NCBI GenBank assembly: GCA_965197825.1
Contig: CBDANW010000003.1
Span: forward strand, 1,488,001 to 1,552,000
Length of the DNA stretch: 64,000 bases
Direction: 5' to 3'
Source of the DNA: CBDANW01 sp965197825
Lineage (GTDB): Bacteria > Acidobacteriota > Vicinamibacteria > Marinacidobacterales > DATDRI01
Shown: piece by piece, positions 52,834-62,651 of the stretch
How the letters are laid out: the number at the start of each line of letters is the position of its first letter
Numbering within the stretch: the stretch's first letter is position 1
Position numbers and translations under genes: made by a program
Notes under the pieces: generated by a model
The model's input: only the letters and a program-made list of their open reading frames with translations
Databases searched by the model: none
Told to the model about the DNA's origin: nothing

Positions 52834-54165
52834 CTAGTCCAATTGCGTGTAGCCGGCCTCACGGTGCTGCGTGAGATCGAGGCCGATACGCTCGTCCTCT
52901 GCGGCAACCCTGATACCCATCACCGCGTCGAGGATCTTGAGAATCACGAACGTGACGACCCCCGAGAAGACCGCCGTCACGAGCACTGCCTTCAGCTGAG
53001 CCAGGACGAGGCCCGGGTTGCCGTAGAAAAGGCCATTCGGGCCGCCAGGGTTGATTTCCGTGCTGGCCCAAAGCCCGGTGGCGAGGGCGCCCCAGATACC
53101 GCCGATGCCGTGCACGGCGAACACGTCGAGCGAGTCGTCGTAGCCCAGCTTCACCTTGACGACCGCCACGAAGAAATAGCAGGCAATCGCAGCTCCGATA
53201 CCGATCCAAATCGCGTCGATCGGCCCGACGAAGCCCGCGGCGGGCGTGATGGCGACGAGCCCTGCGACCACGCCGGTGATCATGCCCAACACCGTCGCAT
53301 GCGCGTTGATCCTCCAGTCCAGGATCGCCCAGGTAAGACCGGCGGCTGACGCCGCGACGTGCGTCGCGAGGAACGCGCTCGCCGCTAGGCCGTTGGCGCC
53401 GAGCGCACTGCCGGCGTTGAACCCGAACCACCCGAACCAGAGGAAGCCCGCTCCAAGCACCGCGAGCGGCAGGTTATGGGGCGGCGAGATCTTTCCCGGG
53501 TAGCCCTGGCGCTTGCCCAGCACGAGCGAGCAGACCAGCGCCGCGACGCCGGCGTTGATGTGGACTACGGTACCGCCTGCGAAGTCGATCGCACCCATGT
53601 TGCCGATAAACCCGCCGACCGCCCAAACCCAGTGGCAGATGGGATCGTACACGAACGTCGCCCAAATCAGCATGAACACGCAGAAGGTCGAAAACTTCAT
53701 GCGCTCGGCGAACGCCCCGAGGATGAGCGCCGGGGTGATCACCGCGAACATGCACTGATAGAACACGAAAGCGGTGTGCGGGACGGTCGTTGCGTAATCG
53801 GCGCTCGGCGCGGCCCCCACTCCCTTCAGGCCCAGAAAAGCGAGCCCGCCGATCAAACCCATCCTGTCTGGACCGAACGCCAGCGAATAACCGATCAGCA
53901 CCCACTGTAGGGTTACGATACAAATGATGATGAAGCACTGCATTAGCACCGAAAGAATGTTTTTCCTGCGGACCAGGCCGCCGTAGAAGAAGGCCAGTGC
54001 CGGCGTCATTGCCAAAACGAGCGCCGCGCTCGTCAGCAGCCAGGCGGTATCGCCCGTATCGATTGGACCTTCCTGGGCGAAGGCATTGGCCGGCCAGGCG
54101 GCGGTCGCAAAGAGTGCCGACAGCGCCAAGAGCGGCACTCTCAGCCATAGCATCGCGTTTCTCAT
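52834..54165 (-). CDS. amtB: Ammonium transporter (Amt)
   Basis: A 443-residue channel with a cleavable signal (ending AFAQ) and 11 membrane helices. Recognisable parts are DTAWLLTSAALVLAMTPALA, FYGGLVRRKNILSVLMQCF, FAGGTVVHINAGVAALVCSL, GWFGFNAGSALGANGLAASA and DSLDVFAVHGIGGIWGALAT; the two pore His residues lie in VHINAG and FAVHGIGG. ATG 54165 is preceded by AGGAGGAGAGGG. It imports ammonium under nitrogen limitation, gated by the adjacent P-II protein. Confidence 0.95.
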   Translation of the reverse strand: MRNAMLWLRVPLLALSALFATAAWPANAFAQEGPIDTGDTAWLLTSAALVLAMTPALAFFYGGLVRRKNILSVLMQCFIIICIVTLQWVLIGYSLAFGPDRMGLIGGLAFLGLKGVGAAPSADYATTVPHTAFVFYQCMFAVITPALILGAFAERMKFSTFCVFMLIWATFVYDPICHWVWAVGGFIGNMGAIDFAGGTVVHINAGVAALVCSLVLGKRQGYPGKISPPHNLPLAVLGAGFLWFGWFGFNAGSALGANGLAASAFLATHVAASAAGLTWAILDWRINAHATVLGMITGVVAGLVAITPAAGFVGPIDAIWIGIGAAIACYFFVAVVKVKLGYDDSLDVFAVHGIGGIWGALATGLWASTEINPGGPNGLFYGNPGLVLAQLKAVLVTAVFSGVVTFVILKILDAVMGIRVAAEDERIGLDLTQHREAGYTQLD

Positions 54166-54270
54166 TACCCTCTCCTCCTCTCTGGATAGGTTCGGACCTG
54201 TGCCAACGCACAGGCTCTGGGACAACCGCAGTAGTCTACGTCGAAAATCCGCGGTTTGTTAGACTTTCCT

Positions 54271-56605
54271 TCAGGAACCTTCCAGGCGTCTGGCTTCTGC
54301 GAGTTCGCGCTCGGCGTCCTGGGGTCGCCCCAGTCGGTTGTAGACGTCGGCGAGTATGAAATCCAGAGAGATGCCATGGAGGGCTCCGGGCCGAGCTCGA
54401 GGCCGAGCTCCGCGAGCTCCATAGAGCGTTCGAGATCGCCGGCGTCCAGATAGTGCTTCGAGAGATACAAGTGTCCGATGGCGAAACGCTCGTTGAGCTC
54501 GATGGATCGCTCGAAATGCTCGACCATCTTCTCGGAGCGTCCGACCTGGCCGTAGAGCTTGGCGAGGTTGAAGTGAGTCCGGAAATTCCTGGGGGCGACT
54601 TCGAGATCTCGTTGGTAGGCAGCGATGGCGCCTGGAACGTCCTGCTTTGCTTCCAGAATCAGCGCGAGATTGTAGTGGGCGCTCGGTAGATCCGGATTCA
54701 TTTCCAGGGCAACCCGCACTTCCCTTTCCGCTTCTTCGAACTCTTCCAGTCCGATGTAGCACTCCGCCATGAGATTATGGAGCGGTGGCCGATCGCTTCC
54801 AAGATTTTTCGCCTCACGAAGAAGCTCGAGAGCCTCGTCGAACTGCTTCTGCAGGGCGTGGATGCCGGCAAGGCGAAAGAAGGCGCCGTTGTCTCGGGGA
54901 TCGATTTCCGTGATGCGGCGAAATCCCGCCGCCGCATCGTCCAGGCGGCCCATCTCCTCGTAAACGGAAGCAAGCCCGAAAAGCGCCGGTTTGAACTCCG
55001 GCTCCCGGGCGAGCGCGTCTTGATAGGCTTGGAGCGCTTTTTCCCGCTCTTCCTTTTTCACATAAAGGTTACCGAGAATGCTGTGGGCCTCGAGTATGTC
55101 GGAATCCTCGGACAAGACCTGTTGAATCTTCGTTAGGGCTTCGTCGACCCGCCCTTCGCTGGAGTCCGTTCCAGCCCTCTTGATGAGGTTGAAGAGGCCG
55201 ATCTTGTCTTTGGGATCGGCGAGCGGCTTGTCCGGATCGACCCGGATCTTGGACGGCCCACCCAGGTAGCCGAGAGCGGCGAGTTGCGCTTGTGTGTCCG
55301 CGTCGAGCGTGACCGGGGCTTGATCGTCGATATCCTCGGCGCTGTAGCGATCCGACATGGCCTCGAGCGTCTCCTGAAACTCGCTCACGGTCCTCGCACG
55401 CTGCGGTGCGAGGTTATTCTGCTGATTCGGATCCTCCGCGAAATCGAAGAGCTCCGGCCGAGGAGCCGCGATGTAGTGGAGGGCACCGTTCCGAAGTGAT
55501 TTTAGATCGCTCCAACCATAGTGATTCCAAGGATAGAAGGACTCGCTATAGGCAATCAGCCCCAAGTCGTCTACCTCGCCGGTTACGAGATCCACGAGGC
55601 TCTCGCCCTGTACTGGCGCAGGGATCTCCGCTCCCAGAAGCTCGAGGAGTGTCGGCATCACATCGACGACCCGCACCTGAGCGGCCACCCGCCGACCGCC
55701 GAGGTCCCCGGACGGCAATTTCAAGATGAAGGGAACGTGCGTCGTGGCATCGTAGATGAAGTAACCGTGAGTAGTCTCGCGATGCTCGCCGAGACTTTCC
55801 CCATGATCGCCGAGTAATACGACGATCGTAGAGTCGGCGAGCCCTTTCTGCTCGAGCCATGCCATGAGCTCGCCCATCAGGCTGTCCACGTACGCCACCT
55901 CGCCGGCGTATCGACCGAAGGGAACGTTACCATATCGACTCAAATATGGCTCGGGAGGTTCGTACGGAGTGTGCGCGTCGTAGAGATGAATCCAGGAGAA
56001 AAACGGCCCTTGGCGAACGGAATCCATCCAGCCCACGGCCTCCGCTAGCACCTCGTCGCCACGGCGCTGTACGGAGTCGAGACTGCCCTGATGAAGCCCC
56101 AGCGAGAATCGAGGACGAATGCCGCGACGAAGGCTCCCGTGGCGATCGCTTTTCTTTCAGAGTCTCGGCGAGCGTGATCTGCTCGGCGTCCAGATAGTAA
56201 CCTCCGTTGTCCCGCACACCGTGATACATGGGGAACGTTTCGGTGAGGATCGACGAGTGCGCGGGGAGCGTAAGAGGTACGACGGTCGTCGCGTTCTCGA
56301 AGAGGACACCCTCGGCTGCCAGGCGATCGATGTGGGGTTTCGATACGAGTGTTGCCGTAGCTTCCCAGCTTGTCCGCTCGCAAGGTATCGGCAGTCACCA
56401 ACACGACGTTCATCGGTCTCCCCGATGAAGTTCCGAGGCCAGGCACAGCCCAGGACCGCCACAGCAGCACGGTGCCCAACGCCGCCGCCAAGACGCCAAC
56501 AACAATCAAGACGAGCCACCGCTTGGAAAAAGAACCGGGTCCCGCGCTCGCAGGGGGCGCCGCGGGGGTTGGCTTTCGCTTTTTTCGATTCCGGCGACGC
56601 GTCAT
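54271..56605 (-). pseudogene. Membrane-anchored sulfatase-fold protein fused to TPR repeats, several frameshifts
   Basis: The N-terminus (MTRRRNRKKRKPTPAAPP, start 56605) has one membrane helix, then MNVVLVTADTLRADKLGSYG, the alkaline-phosphatase/sulfatase metal motif. Pieces in other frames give HIDRLAAEGVLFENATTVVP and LPAHSSILTETFPMYHGVRD. From 56051 one long frame has HLYDAHTPYEPPEPYLSRYG, VVLLGDHGESLGEHRETTHG, then at least nine TPR units (for example ILEAHSILGNLYVKKEEREK). The end shifts near 54390 to DVYNRLGRPQDAERELAEAR, stop 54271. At least four indels. Confidence 0.8.
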
Positions 56606-56735
56606 GGGGTTGTGTCGTGCTCAGGGTTGCCCGATTCTAGCCCGGCCACCGACGGACGACAATGCCGGTACCGCTCCCTCGCAGGGGCGAGCGTTTGCGA
56701 GTATTCTGACCGTTTCTACAACGCCGAGGAAATGA

Positions 56736-57142
56736 TGGATAATCACCCAGGCCCACATCGACGGCGCGATCTATGTCGGTGAGGCCCTCAAGTGCAACGA
56801 ACCGTTGAGTTTCTGTGGCGGCTACGATCATCGAAATGGAACCATCATCGATCGGCGCCACCCTTTGAACGGAATGAGCGCCTGCGGTAAGATATTAGGG
56901 CTACTATTCACACGAGGCTCCAGCACGACGACCGCCGTCTGAAGGCGGGGACGGCGCCGGCTGGGGTCATTTGCAATCGCGTCGACGCCTTCTTGTGGCT
57001 GGCCGCCATCGTGGCGGATGAAATGCATGGCAAGCGAGTCCCCATCGTTCTCGCGAAACCGGAGGATTTCGAGGTCTTGAAGACCGGCCAGCAAATCGAG
57101 AGTCTCGCGGATGGCGGTATCCTGTTCAAAGGAGAATCATGA
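56736..57142 (+). pseudogene. AcnX swivel-domain (DUF126) protein, one frameshift, no clear start
   Basis: The sequence AHIDGAIYVGEALKCNEPLS, FCGGYDHRNGTIIDRRHPLN, GKILGLLFTRGSSTTTAV then, after one missing base at about 56938, LKAGTAPAGVICNRVDAFLW and VADEMHGKRVPIVL matches the small subunit of aconitase X (for example phosphomevalonate dehydratase or proline-related hydratases). No ATG lies in frame upstream. The catalytic large subunit is not next to it. Its TGA overlaps the next start in ATGA (57139-57142), so it was translationally coupled to the DsbA-type gene. Confidence 0.65.
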
Positions 57143-58227
57143 AGACAAGTCGATTCTGGTTCACCGAAACCCTGACGCTTCTCGGCCTTGCCTTGACCGT
57201 TTCTGGCATTTCTACTTGGGCCGGTTGCTCGTCCGAACCGGTTTCTAGGGCCGCGGCGCCAGCACCGACACCCGCTCCTCCGCTGCCCGATAATCCTGAA
57301 ATCCTTGCCACAATCGATGGGGATCCCGTGACCCTCGACGACTTCGAGGATGGCGTGCGCGCGCAGCTCGCCAGTTTCGAGGCTCAGTACCTTCGACAAC
57401 GCCAGACCCTCATCTACCAGACGGTCCAGCAAACCGTGTTCGATCGGTTGGTGGAAAAGGAAGCGGCCAGACGAGGAATGGATAAGGACAAGCTCCTCGA
57501 GGAAATCAACAGCAACGTCCAGGTCACCGAGGCGGACGTGAAAGCCTGGTACGACGAGAACAGGAACCGTGTTGCCGGAAGATCTTACGACTCAGTTTCT
57601 CTCCAGATTCGTGAGTACTTGGCGGGTCCGCAAACGCAAGAAGCGCGGGAAGAGTTCGTGAAGCGGTTCGAGGGTGACGTCTCCTATTTCGTGGGGCCTT
57701 ATCGGGCGAACATAGAAACCGAAGGTTCTCCCGCTACGGGTCCAGAGGACGCTCCGGTCACCCTGGTGGAGTTCTCCGACTTCGAGTGTCCCTACTGTGG
57801 CCAGTTCGTCAGCACGCTCGATCAGGTCAAGTCCGAATACGGCGACCGTGTGCGCATCGTCTTCCGGCAGTTTCCGCTGAGCATTCACCCGAGCGCCCCG
57901 AAGGCAGCAGAAGCTTCCTTGTGCGCGAACGACCAGGGTAAATTCTGGGAGATGCACGACTTGATGTTCCAGAACCAGCGCTTGCTGCACGTGCCTGCTC
58001 TAAAGGAAAAAGCCGGGCAACTGGGACTCGATCAGAGCGCCTTCGACGAGTGCCTCGATTCTGGCAAATACGAAGAGCAAGTAAAAGAAGACACGAGAGC
58101 CGGAACGATCGCGGGCGTCACGGGAACGCCCGCTCTATTCGTGAACGGGATCGCGGCGCCGGGCGGAGCACAACCCTTCGAAACGGTAGCGGAGTTCATC
58201 GAGCAAGAGCTCAGCCGTCTGAAATAA
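57139..58227 (+). CDS. DsbA-family thiol oxidoreductase lipoprotein with SurA-like N-terminal region
   Basis: A 362-residue protein. The signal ends in a lipobox (STWAGCSSEP). An N-terminal helical region (LATIDGDPVTLDDFEDGVRA to about residue 135) resembles the SurA/PrsA N-domain. A Dsb thioredoxin fold follows with active site ECPYCGQ and cis-Pro in VTGTPALFVNG. This two-part layout is common in Acidobacteriota and Myxococcota. It likely oxidises or isomerises disulfides of exported proteins while holding them. The start overlaps the AcnX-type pseudogene by 4 nt. A hairpin terminator follows at 58252. Confidence 0.88.
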   Translation: MKTSRFWFTETLTLLGLALTVSGISTWAGCSSEPVSRAAAPAPTPAPPLPDNPEILATIDGDPVTLDDFEDGVRAQLASFEAQYLRQRQTLIYQTVQQTVFDRLVEKEAARRGMDKDKLLEEINSNVQVTEADVKAWYDENRNRVAGRSYDSVSLQIREYLAGPQTQEAREEFVKRFEGDVSYFVGPYRANIETEGSPATGPEDAPVTLVEFSDFECPYCGQFVSTLDQVKSEYGDRVRIVFRQFPLSIHPSAPKAAEASLCANDQGKFWEMHDLMFQNQRLLHVPALKEKAGQLGLDQSAFDECLDSGKYEEQVKEDTRAGTIAGVTGTPALFVNGIAAPGGAQPFETVAEFIEQELSRLK

Positions 58228-58251
58228 GTGAGTACGGCACCGGTTCAAGGT

Positions 58252-58290
58252 GGGCGGCGCGGGCCACGCGTCGCCCCATTCTCCCCTTTT
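58252..58290 (+). terminator. Rho-independent-type terminator after the DsbA gene
   Basis: GGGCGGCGCG (58252-58261) pairs with CGCGTCGCCC (58267-58276) around a 5-nt loop, followed by CATTCTCCCCTTTTT. Confidence 0.6.
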
Positions 58291-58373
58291 TCCGCCAAAC
58301 TGTTAGCTATCTCCTTGCCGGGGCGGCACCTGCCGCCATAATGGCAACGAGTACATCTCTGCGGGAGATATCC

Positions 58374-58711
58374 GTGAATCTGTATACAAAATCGGCCCTC
58401 GCACTCGCCGTGCTCGTCGGGGCCTCCATCGCCGACGTCGCGGGCCAACAAGACGTGCCTTTCAGCACACGCGGCTGGAAGACCGATTTCTCCAAGCGGT
58501 CGGTACCTCTGGCAGAAATCCTCTCGGGAGGGCCCCCTAAAGACGGCATCCCCCCAATCGACAACCCAAAGTTCGTGTCCGTGGACGACGCGGACGATGG
58601 GATGGGTGACCGCGAGCCGATCATCGTCTTCGAACAAGTTGGTGTCGTCCGCGGGTATCCATGGCAGATCCTCATGTGGCACGAGATCGTCAACGACGAG
58701 GTCAACGGCCA
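58374..58711 (+). pseudogene. DUF3179-family protein, N-terminal third only
   Basis: A GTG start at 58374 (GGGAG 8 bases upstream) opens a signal peptide (SALALAVLVGASIADVAGQ) followed by DGIPPIDNPKFVSVDDADDG, DREPIIVFEQVGVVRGYPWQ and ILMWHEIVNDEVNG. This is the conserved opening of DUF3179 proteins, which normally continue with a Cys motif (CPLC). At about 58707-58714 the sequence switches to the interior of an FAD-dependent oxidase gene. No IS is at the junction. Function of the family unknown. Confidence 0.8.
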
Positions 58712-59800
58712 CGGGTCGACCCGAAGAACAACACCATTCGGGTGCAGGGCGGCTGCCGCTGGGGCGACGTGGACCACGCCGCCCACGCCTACGGCCTCGC
58801 CGTGCCGAGCGGAACCACCTCCACCACCGGCGTCGGCGGTCTGACCCTGGGCGGTGGTGTCGGACACCTCAGTCGAAAGGCCGGGCTGACCATCGACAAC
58901 TTCCTCGAGGCCGACGTGGTCCTCGCCGACGGTTCGATGGTGGTGGCCGGACCGAAGGAAAATGCCGACCTCTACTGGGCCCTGCGCGGCGGCGGCGGTA
59001 ACTTCGGCGTCGTCACGTCCTTCCTCTTCCAGGGGCAGCCGGTACACACGATCTTCGGCGGCCCGACCCTGTGGTCCCTCGACCGCACCGAGGAAATCAT
59101 GAAGTGGTACCGCGAGTTCATCCTCTCCGCGCCGGAGGAGCTCAGCGGTTTCTTCGCCTTTCTCACCGTGCCGCCGGGACCGCCGTTCCCCGAGCCCCTG
59201 CATCTGCGCAAGATGTGCGGCGTGGTGTGGTGCTATACGGGAGACCTCGCGAGTGCGGAGGAGTTGTTCGCTCCGATCCGAAAGCTCGAGCCCGACCTCT
59301 ACGGCATCCACGACATGCCGTTTCCGGCTCTCAACTCCGCCTTCGACGCGCTCTACCCTCCCGGCCACCAGTGGTACTGGAGGGCCGATTTCTTTACCGA
59401 GATCTCGGACGCGTCCATCGTTAAGCACGCCAAGTGGGCCAAGGAGCTCCCCACCATGCAGTCCACCGCGCATCTCTACCCCATCGACGGCGCACCCCAC
59501 CGCGTCGGTCCCGAGGACACGGCGTGGAGCTACCGCGAGGCCAACTGGGCCGGCGTCATCGTCGGCGTCGATCCCGACCCTGCAAAAAAGGACATTCTCC
59601 GCGACTGGGCGGTGGGCTACTGGGACGACGTGCACCCGTTCTCATCGGGCGGCGCCTACATCAACTTCATGATGGAGGAGGGCCAGGAGAGGGTCCAGGC
59701 CAGCTACCGCGACAACTACGACCGGCTGGCGGGGATCAAGGCGAAGTACGACCCCAAGAATCTGTTCCGGGTGAATCAGAACATTCTGCCGAAGGGATGA
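58712..59800 (+). pseudogene. FAD-binding oxidoreductase (berberine-bridge-like), N-terminus missing
   Basis: The frame has RVDPKNNTIRVQGGCRWGDV, DHAAHAYGLAVPSGTTSTTG, VGGLTLGGGVGHLSRKAGLT, LYWALRGGGGNFGVVTSFLF and the berberine-type C-terminus NYDRLAGIKAKYDPKNLFRV followed by NQNILPKG. This is about 362 residues of an FAD-linked oxidase of the FAD_binding_4/BBE type. The first ~100 residues, including the His that attaches FAD, are missing. Its stop at 59798-59800 is intact. It is joined at its 5' side to a DUF3179 gene, so it has no start codon of its own. Confidence 0.83.
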
Positions 59801-59855
59801 ACGACGGGCTGGGACGCCCACGGCCGGTCAAGATGGGACTGAGAATTCGGAATTC

Positions 59856-60546
59856 ATGGAAGGGGAACAACCACCCACCGCCTCGGAACAGGAGACCGAG
59901 AGAGCAAGAGTCCACCGGGCCCCCGCTGGGGAGAGAAGGGATGTCATCGGCGAGCTGTCCCAGCGTGCTCTTTTCGTCCCCGATAAGGTGAACGAAATCG
60001 AGCTCGGTGGCCGCGCCGTGTTCTGGGTGGCGCTCTTCCTACTGAGCTGGAGCGTCGTTCTCACGCCCCTCGAGCGAACCCAAATCGCCCCCACTTTCGT
60101 TCATCTCATCTTGTCACGGGTCAACCTCGTCTTTCACGAGGCCGGCCACATCATCTTTCAAGTCCTGGGACAGTTCATGGCGACGCTGGGAGGCTCGCTT
60201 TTGCAAGTGCTGGTGCCGCTGATTTGCCTGGTGACGTTCCTGACCCGGCACCTGAACCCATTTGGCGCGTCGGTGACCCTCTGGTGGATGGGCCACAGCC
60301 TGATCGACCTGGCGCCCTACATAAACGATGCCCGAGCCCAACAAATGATTCTGCTGGGCGGCGTGACAGGCCGGGACGTCACCTGGATACCACGACTGGA
60401 ACAACATCCTGGCGTAGCTCGGCCTACTCGGTTGGGACCATACATTGGCTCGCTTCGCCCATCTGTCTGGCTCTGTTTTCATCGTGCTCTCGGTGATCTG
60501 GGGCGCTTACCTGCTCTGGCTTCAGTACCAGGTTGTCAAGGCGTGA
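59856..60546 (+). pseudogene. Membrane protein with HEAGH motif (M50-like), frameshift and stop
   Basis: ATG 59856 opens a frame with a membrane helix (AVFWVALFLLSWSVVLTPL), then NLVFHEAGHIIFQVLGQFMA, a zinc-type HExxH motif at the start of a helix as in M50-like proteins, further helices and WWMGHSLIDLAPYINDA. After LGGVTGRDV a one-base shift near 60378 occurs. The true continuation reads PGYHDWNNILA, then an in-frame TAG (60416-60418), then LGLLGWDHTLARFAHLSGSV and FIVLSVIWGAYLLWLQYQVV, ending 60546. Two lesions in 40 bp. Confidence 0.7.
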
Positions 60547-60552
60547 CGGCTG

Positions 60553-60583
60553 AACCGGCCTACGACGGGCCGGCTTCTCTTTT
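60553..60583 (+). terminator. Rho-independent terminator
   Basis: AACCGGCC (60553-60560) and GGCCGGCTT (60568-60576) form a G+C-rich stem followed by CTCTTTT. It separates the M50-like pseudogene from aguB. Confidence 0.7.
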
Positions 60584-60634
60584 ACGCGGGCGCTCCTGTT
60601 GTTCCCCTCAGACAAATCCGCTAGTCTTTTGCCC

Positions 60635-61558
60635 ATGCCAGGATCCGAGACATTCCAGCTCGGTCTCGTTCAGATGAGCTGCGCGCGCGATGGCGAGGAG
60701 AATCTGAACCGGGCGGTGGCGAAAGTGACCGAAGCAGCTCAATCCGGTGCACAGGTGATCGCTCTTCCGGAGCTCTTCCGGTCACGGTATTTTTGTCAGC
60801 GCGAGGATGCGGCGTTCTTCGACCTCGCCGAAGAAGTACCGGGTCCGACGACCGACGCCCTGGGAGAGCTCGCTAAGAAACTCGAGGTCGTGATCGTCGC
60901 GCCGGTTTTCGAGCGCCGTGCGGCGTGCCTGTACCACAACACCGTTGCGGTGATCGATGCCGACGGAAGCGTTGCCGGTCTCTACCGCAAGATGCACATT
61001 CCGGACGATCCCGCCTACTACGAGAAGTTTTATTTCACGCCCGGCGATCTCGGTTTTCAGGCCATCCCCACACGAAAGGGACGGCTGGGCGCGCTCATCT
61101 GCTGGGACCAGTGGTATCCGGAGGCCGCCCGCCTGACCGCCCTTCAAGGCGCGGGGCTCCTAATCTATCCCACTGCGATCGGCTGGCACCCAGCAGAGAA
61201 GGAAAAAGAAGGTTCGTCGCAGCGCGACGCGTGGCGCACCATCCAGCGCTCGCACGCAATCGCCAACGGGGTCTACGTGGCCGCGGTGAATCGCGTCGGG
61301 ATCGAGCGGCCCGATGCCACGAGCCCCGGGCTCGAGTTCTGGGGAAGCTCGTTCATCTGCGATCCGTTCGGCATCATCCTGGCGGAAGCCTCGGCGGAGA
61401 AAGAAGAGATCCTGCTGGCGGAAGTCGATCTCGGGCGCATGGAAGTCGTCCGGCGCAACTGGCCGTTCCTGAGAGACCGGCGGGTGGACGCCTACGGCGG
61501 GCTCGAGCAACGTTACCTGGATCCCGTATCGAAAAAAACCCAGAAAACCGATGGCTAG
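60635..61558 (+). CDS. aguB: N-carbamoylputrescine amidase
   Basis: A 307-residue nitrilase-superfamily enzyme hydrolysing N-carbamoylputrescine to putrescine, CO2 and ammonia. The Glu-Lys-Cys triad is visible in VIALPELFRSRYFCQ, LYRKMHIPDDPAYYEKFYFT and LGALICWDQWYPEAARL. The length and the motif GWHPAEKEKEGSSQRDAW match AguB closely. ATG 60635 has no obvious ribosome-binding site. It overlaps aguA by 8 nt, giving a two-gene route from agmatine to putrescine. Confidence 0.94.
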   Translation: MPGSETFQLGLVQMSCARDGEENLNRAVAKVTEAAQSGAQVIALPELFRSRYFCQREDAAFFDLAEEVPGPTTDALGELAKKLEVVIVAPVFERRAACLYHNTVAVIDADGSVAGLYRKMHIPDDPAYYEKFYFTPGDLGFQAIPTRKGRLGALICWDQWYPEAARLTALQGAGLLIYPTAIGWHPAEKEKEGSSQRDAWRTIQRSHAIANGVYVAAVNRVGIERPDATSPGLEFWGSSFICDPFGIILAEASAEKEEILLAEVDLGRMEVVRRNWPFLRDRRVDAYGGLEQRYLDPVSKKTQKTDG

Positions 61559-62651
61559 GCGCGTCGAGCGTGTCTCGGCCAAGCCGAACTCCACTCTCTC
61601 CGAGCAAGGCTTCCGAATGCCGGCCGAATGGGAGCGCCACGAAGCCACCTGGCTCGCCTGGCCGCACAATCGCACCGACTGGCCGGGCAAGCTCGCCACC
61701 GTGCGATGGGTTTACGGCGAAGTCGTCCGCAAGCTCGCCCCGGGCGAAACGGTTCGCATGCTCGTGCGCTCGTCACAGGAGTCGGCCCAGGCGTGGCGAC
61801 TCCTCAATCGAATCGGGCTGGAGCCCAACCACGTCGAGCTCTTTCGCCTTGCGACCGATCGCAGTTGGGTGCGTGACAGCGGACCGCTCTTCTTGCAACG
61901 AAACAGGTCGCCAAATGTAGCGGTCGCCCGTTTTCGTTTCAACGCCTGGGCTCGGTACAACGACTGGCGAAAAGACGATCGGGTGCCGGAACGCGTGGCC
62001 AAAGCGCTCGCCTTGAAGCTGCTACTGGTCACGCTCAACGGACAGGACATCGTCTTGGAGGGTGGCAGCATCGACGTCAACGGGCGAGGCACGCTCATCT
62101 CGACAGAGGAGTGTCTGCTCGATCCCAAGACGCAAGTGCGGAACCCGGGCCTCGGACGGCAAGACTATGAAAGCATTTTTCGCGACAACCTCGGCGTGAC
62201 CAACGTGCTCTGGCTCGGCCCTGGCATCGCCGGTGACGACACGCACGGGCATGTCGACGACATCTGCCGCTTCGCCGGCCCCCGCACGGTTGTCCTGTGT
62301 GAAGAGAAGAACGCTGGCGAGGTCAACCATCGCCCGCTGGCCGAGAACCGGGAGAGACTGGAAGGGATGCGTTTGGAGGACGGAGGAAAGCTCGAGATCG
62401 TACCGCTACCGATGCCCGCTCCTCTGTCGTTCGAAGGCCGGCGCCTACCCGCCAGCTACGCCAACTTCTATATCGGTAATGCCGCAATCCTGGTGCCCAC
62501 GTTCAACGACCCAAACGATCGGCTCGCGCTCGGGATCCTCGGAGAGCTATTTCGGGATCGTCCGGTGGTGGGCATCCACGCCGTGGATCTGGTGTGGGGA
62601 CTCGGGACGCTTCACTGCCTCACGCAGCAGCAGCCTGCGGTGCCGGAGTGA
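61551..62651 (+). CDS. aguA: Agmatine deiminase
   Basis: A 366-residue enzyme of the peptidylarginine-deiminase fold converting agmatine to N-carbamoylputrescine. Motifs: MPAEWERHEATWLAWPHNRT, the DRSWVRDSGPLF strand, VLEGGSIDVNGRGTLISTEE, DDTHGHVDDICRFAGP and the catalytic Cys356 in GLGTLHCLTQQQP. It starts within the end of aguB (61551; aguB stops at 61558), so the two are translated together. The substrate route starts from arginine decarboxylation, whose gene is not in this window. Confidence 0.95.
   Translation: MARRVERVSAKPNSTLSEQGFRMPAEWERHEATWLAWPHNRTDWPGKLATVRWVYGEVVRKLAPGETVRMLVRSSQESAQAWRLLNRIGLEPNHVELFRLATDRSWVRDSGPLFLQRNRSPNVAVARFRFNAWARYNDWRKDDRVPERVAKALALKLLLVTLNGQDIVLEGGSIDVNGRGTLISTEECLLDPKTQVRNPGLGRQDYESIFRDNLGVTNVLWLGPGIAGDDTHGHVDDICRFAGPRTVVLCEEKNAGEVNHRPLAENRERLEGMRLEDGGKLEIVPLPMPAPLSFEGRRLPASYANFYIGNAAILVPTFNDPNDRLALGILGELFRDRPVVGIHAVDLVWGLGTLHCLTQQQPAVPE

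Noticed and set aside
58307..59635. 442-codon minus-strand frame opposite the DUF3179/FAD genes
   Set aside because: Low-complexity Gly/Val/Arg product with no domain; the plus strand carries the conserved motifs.
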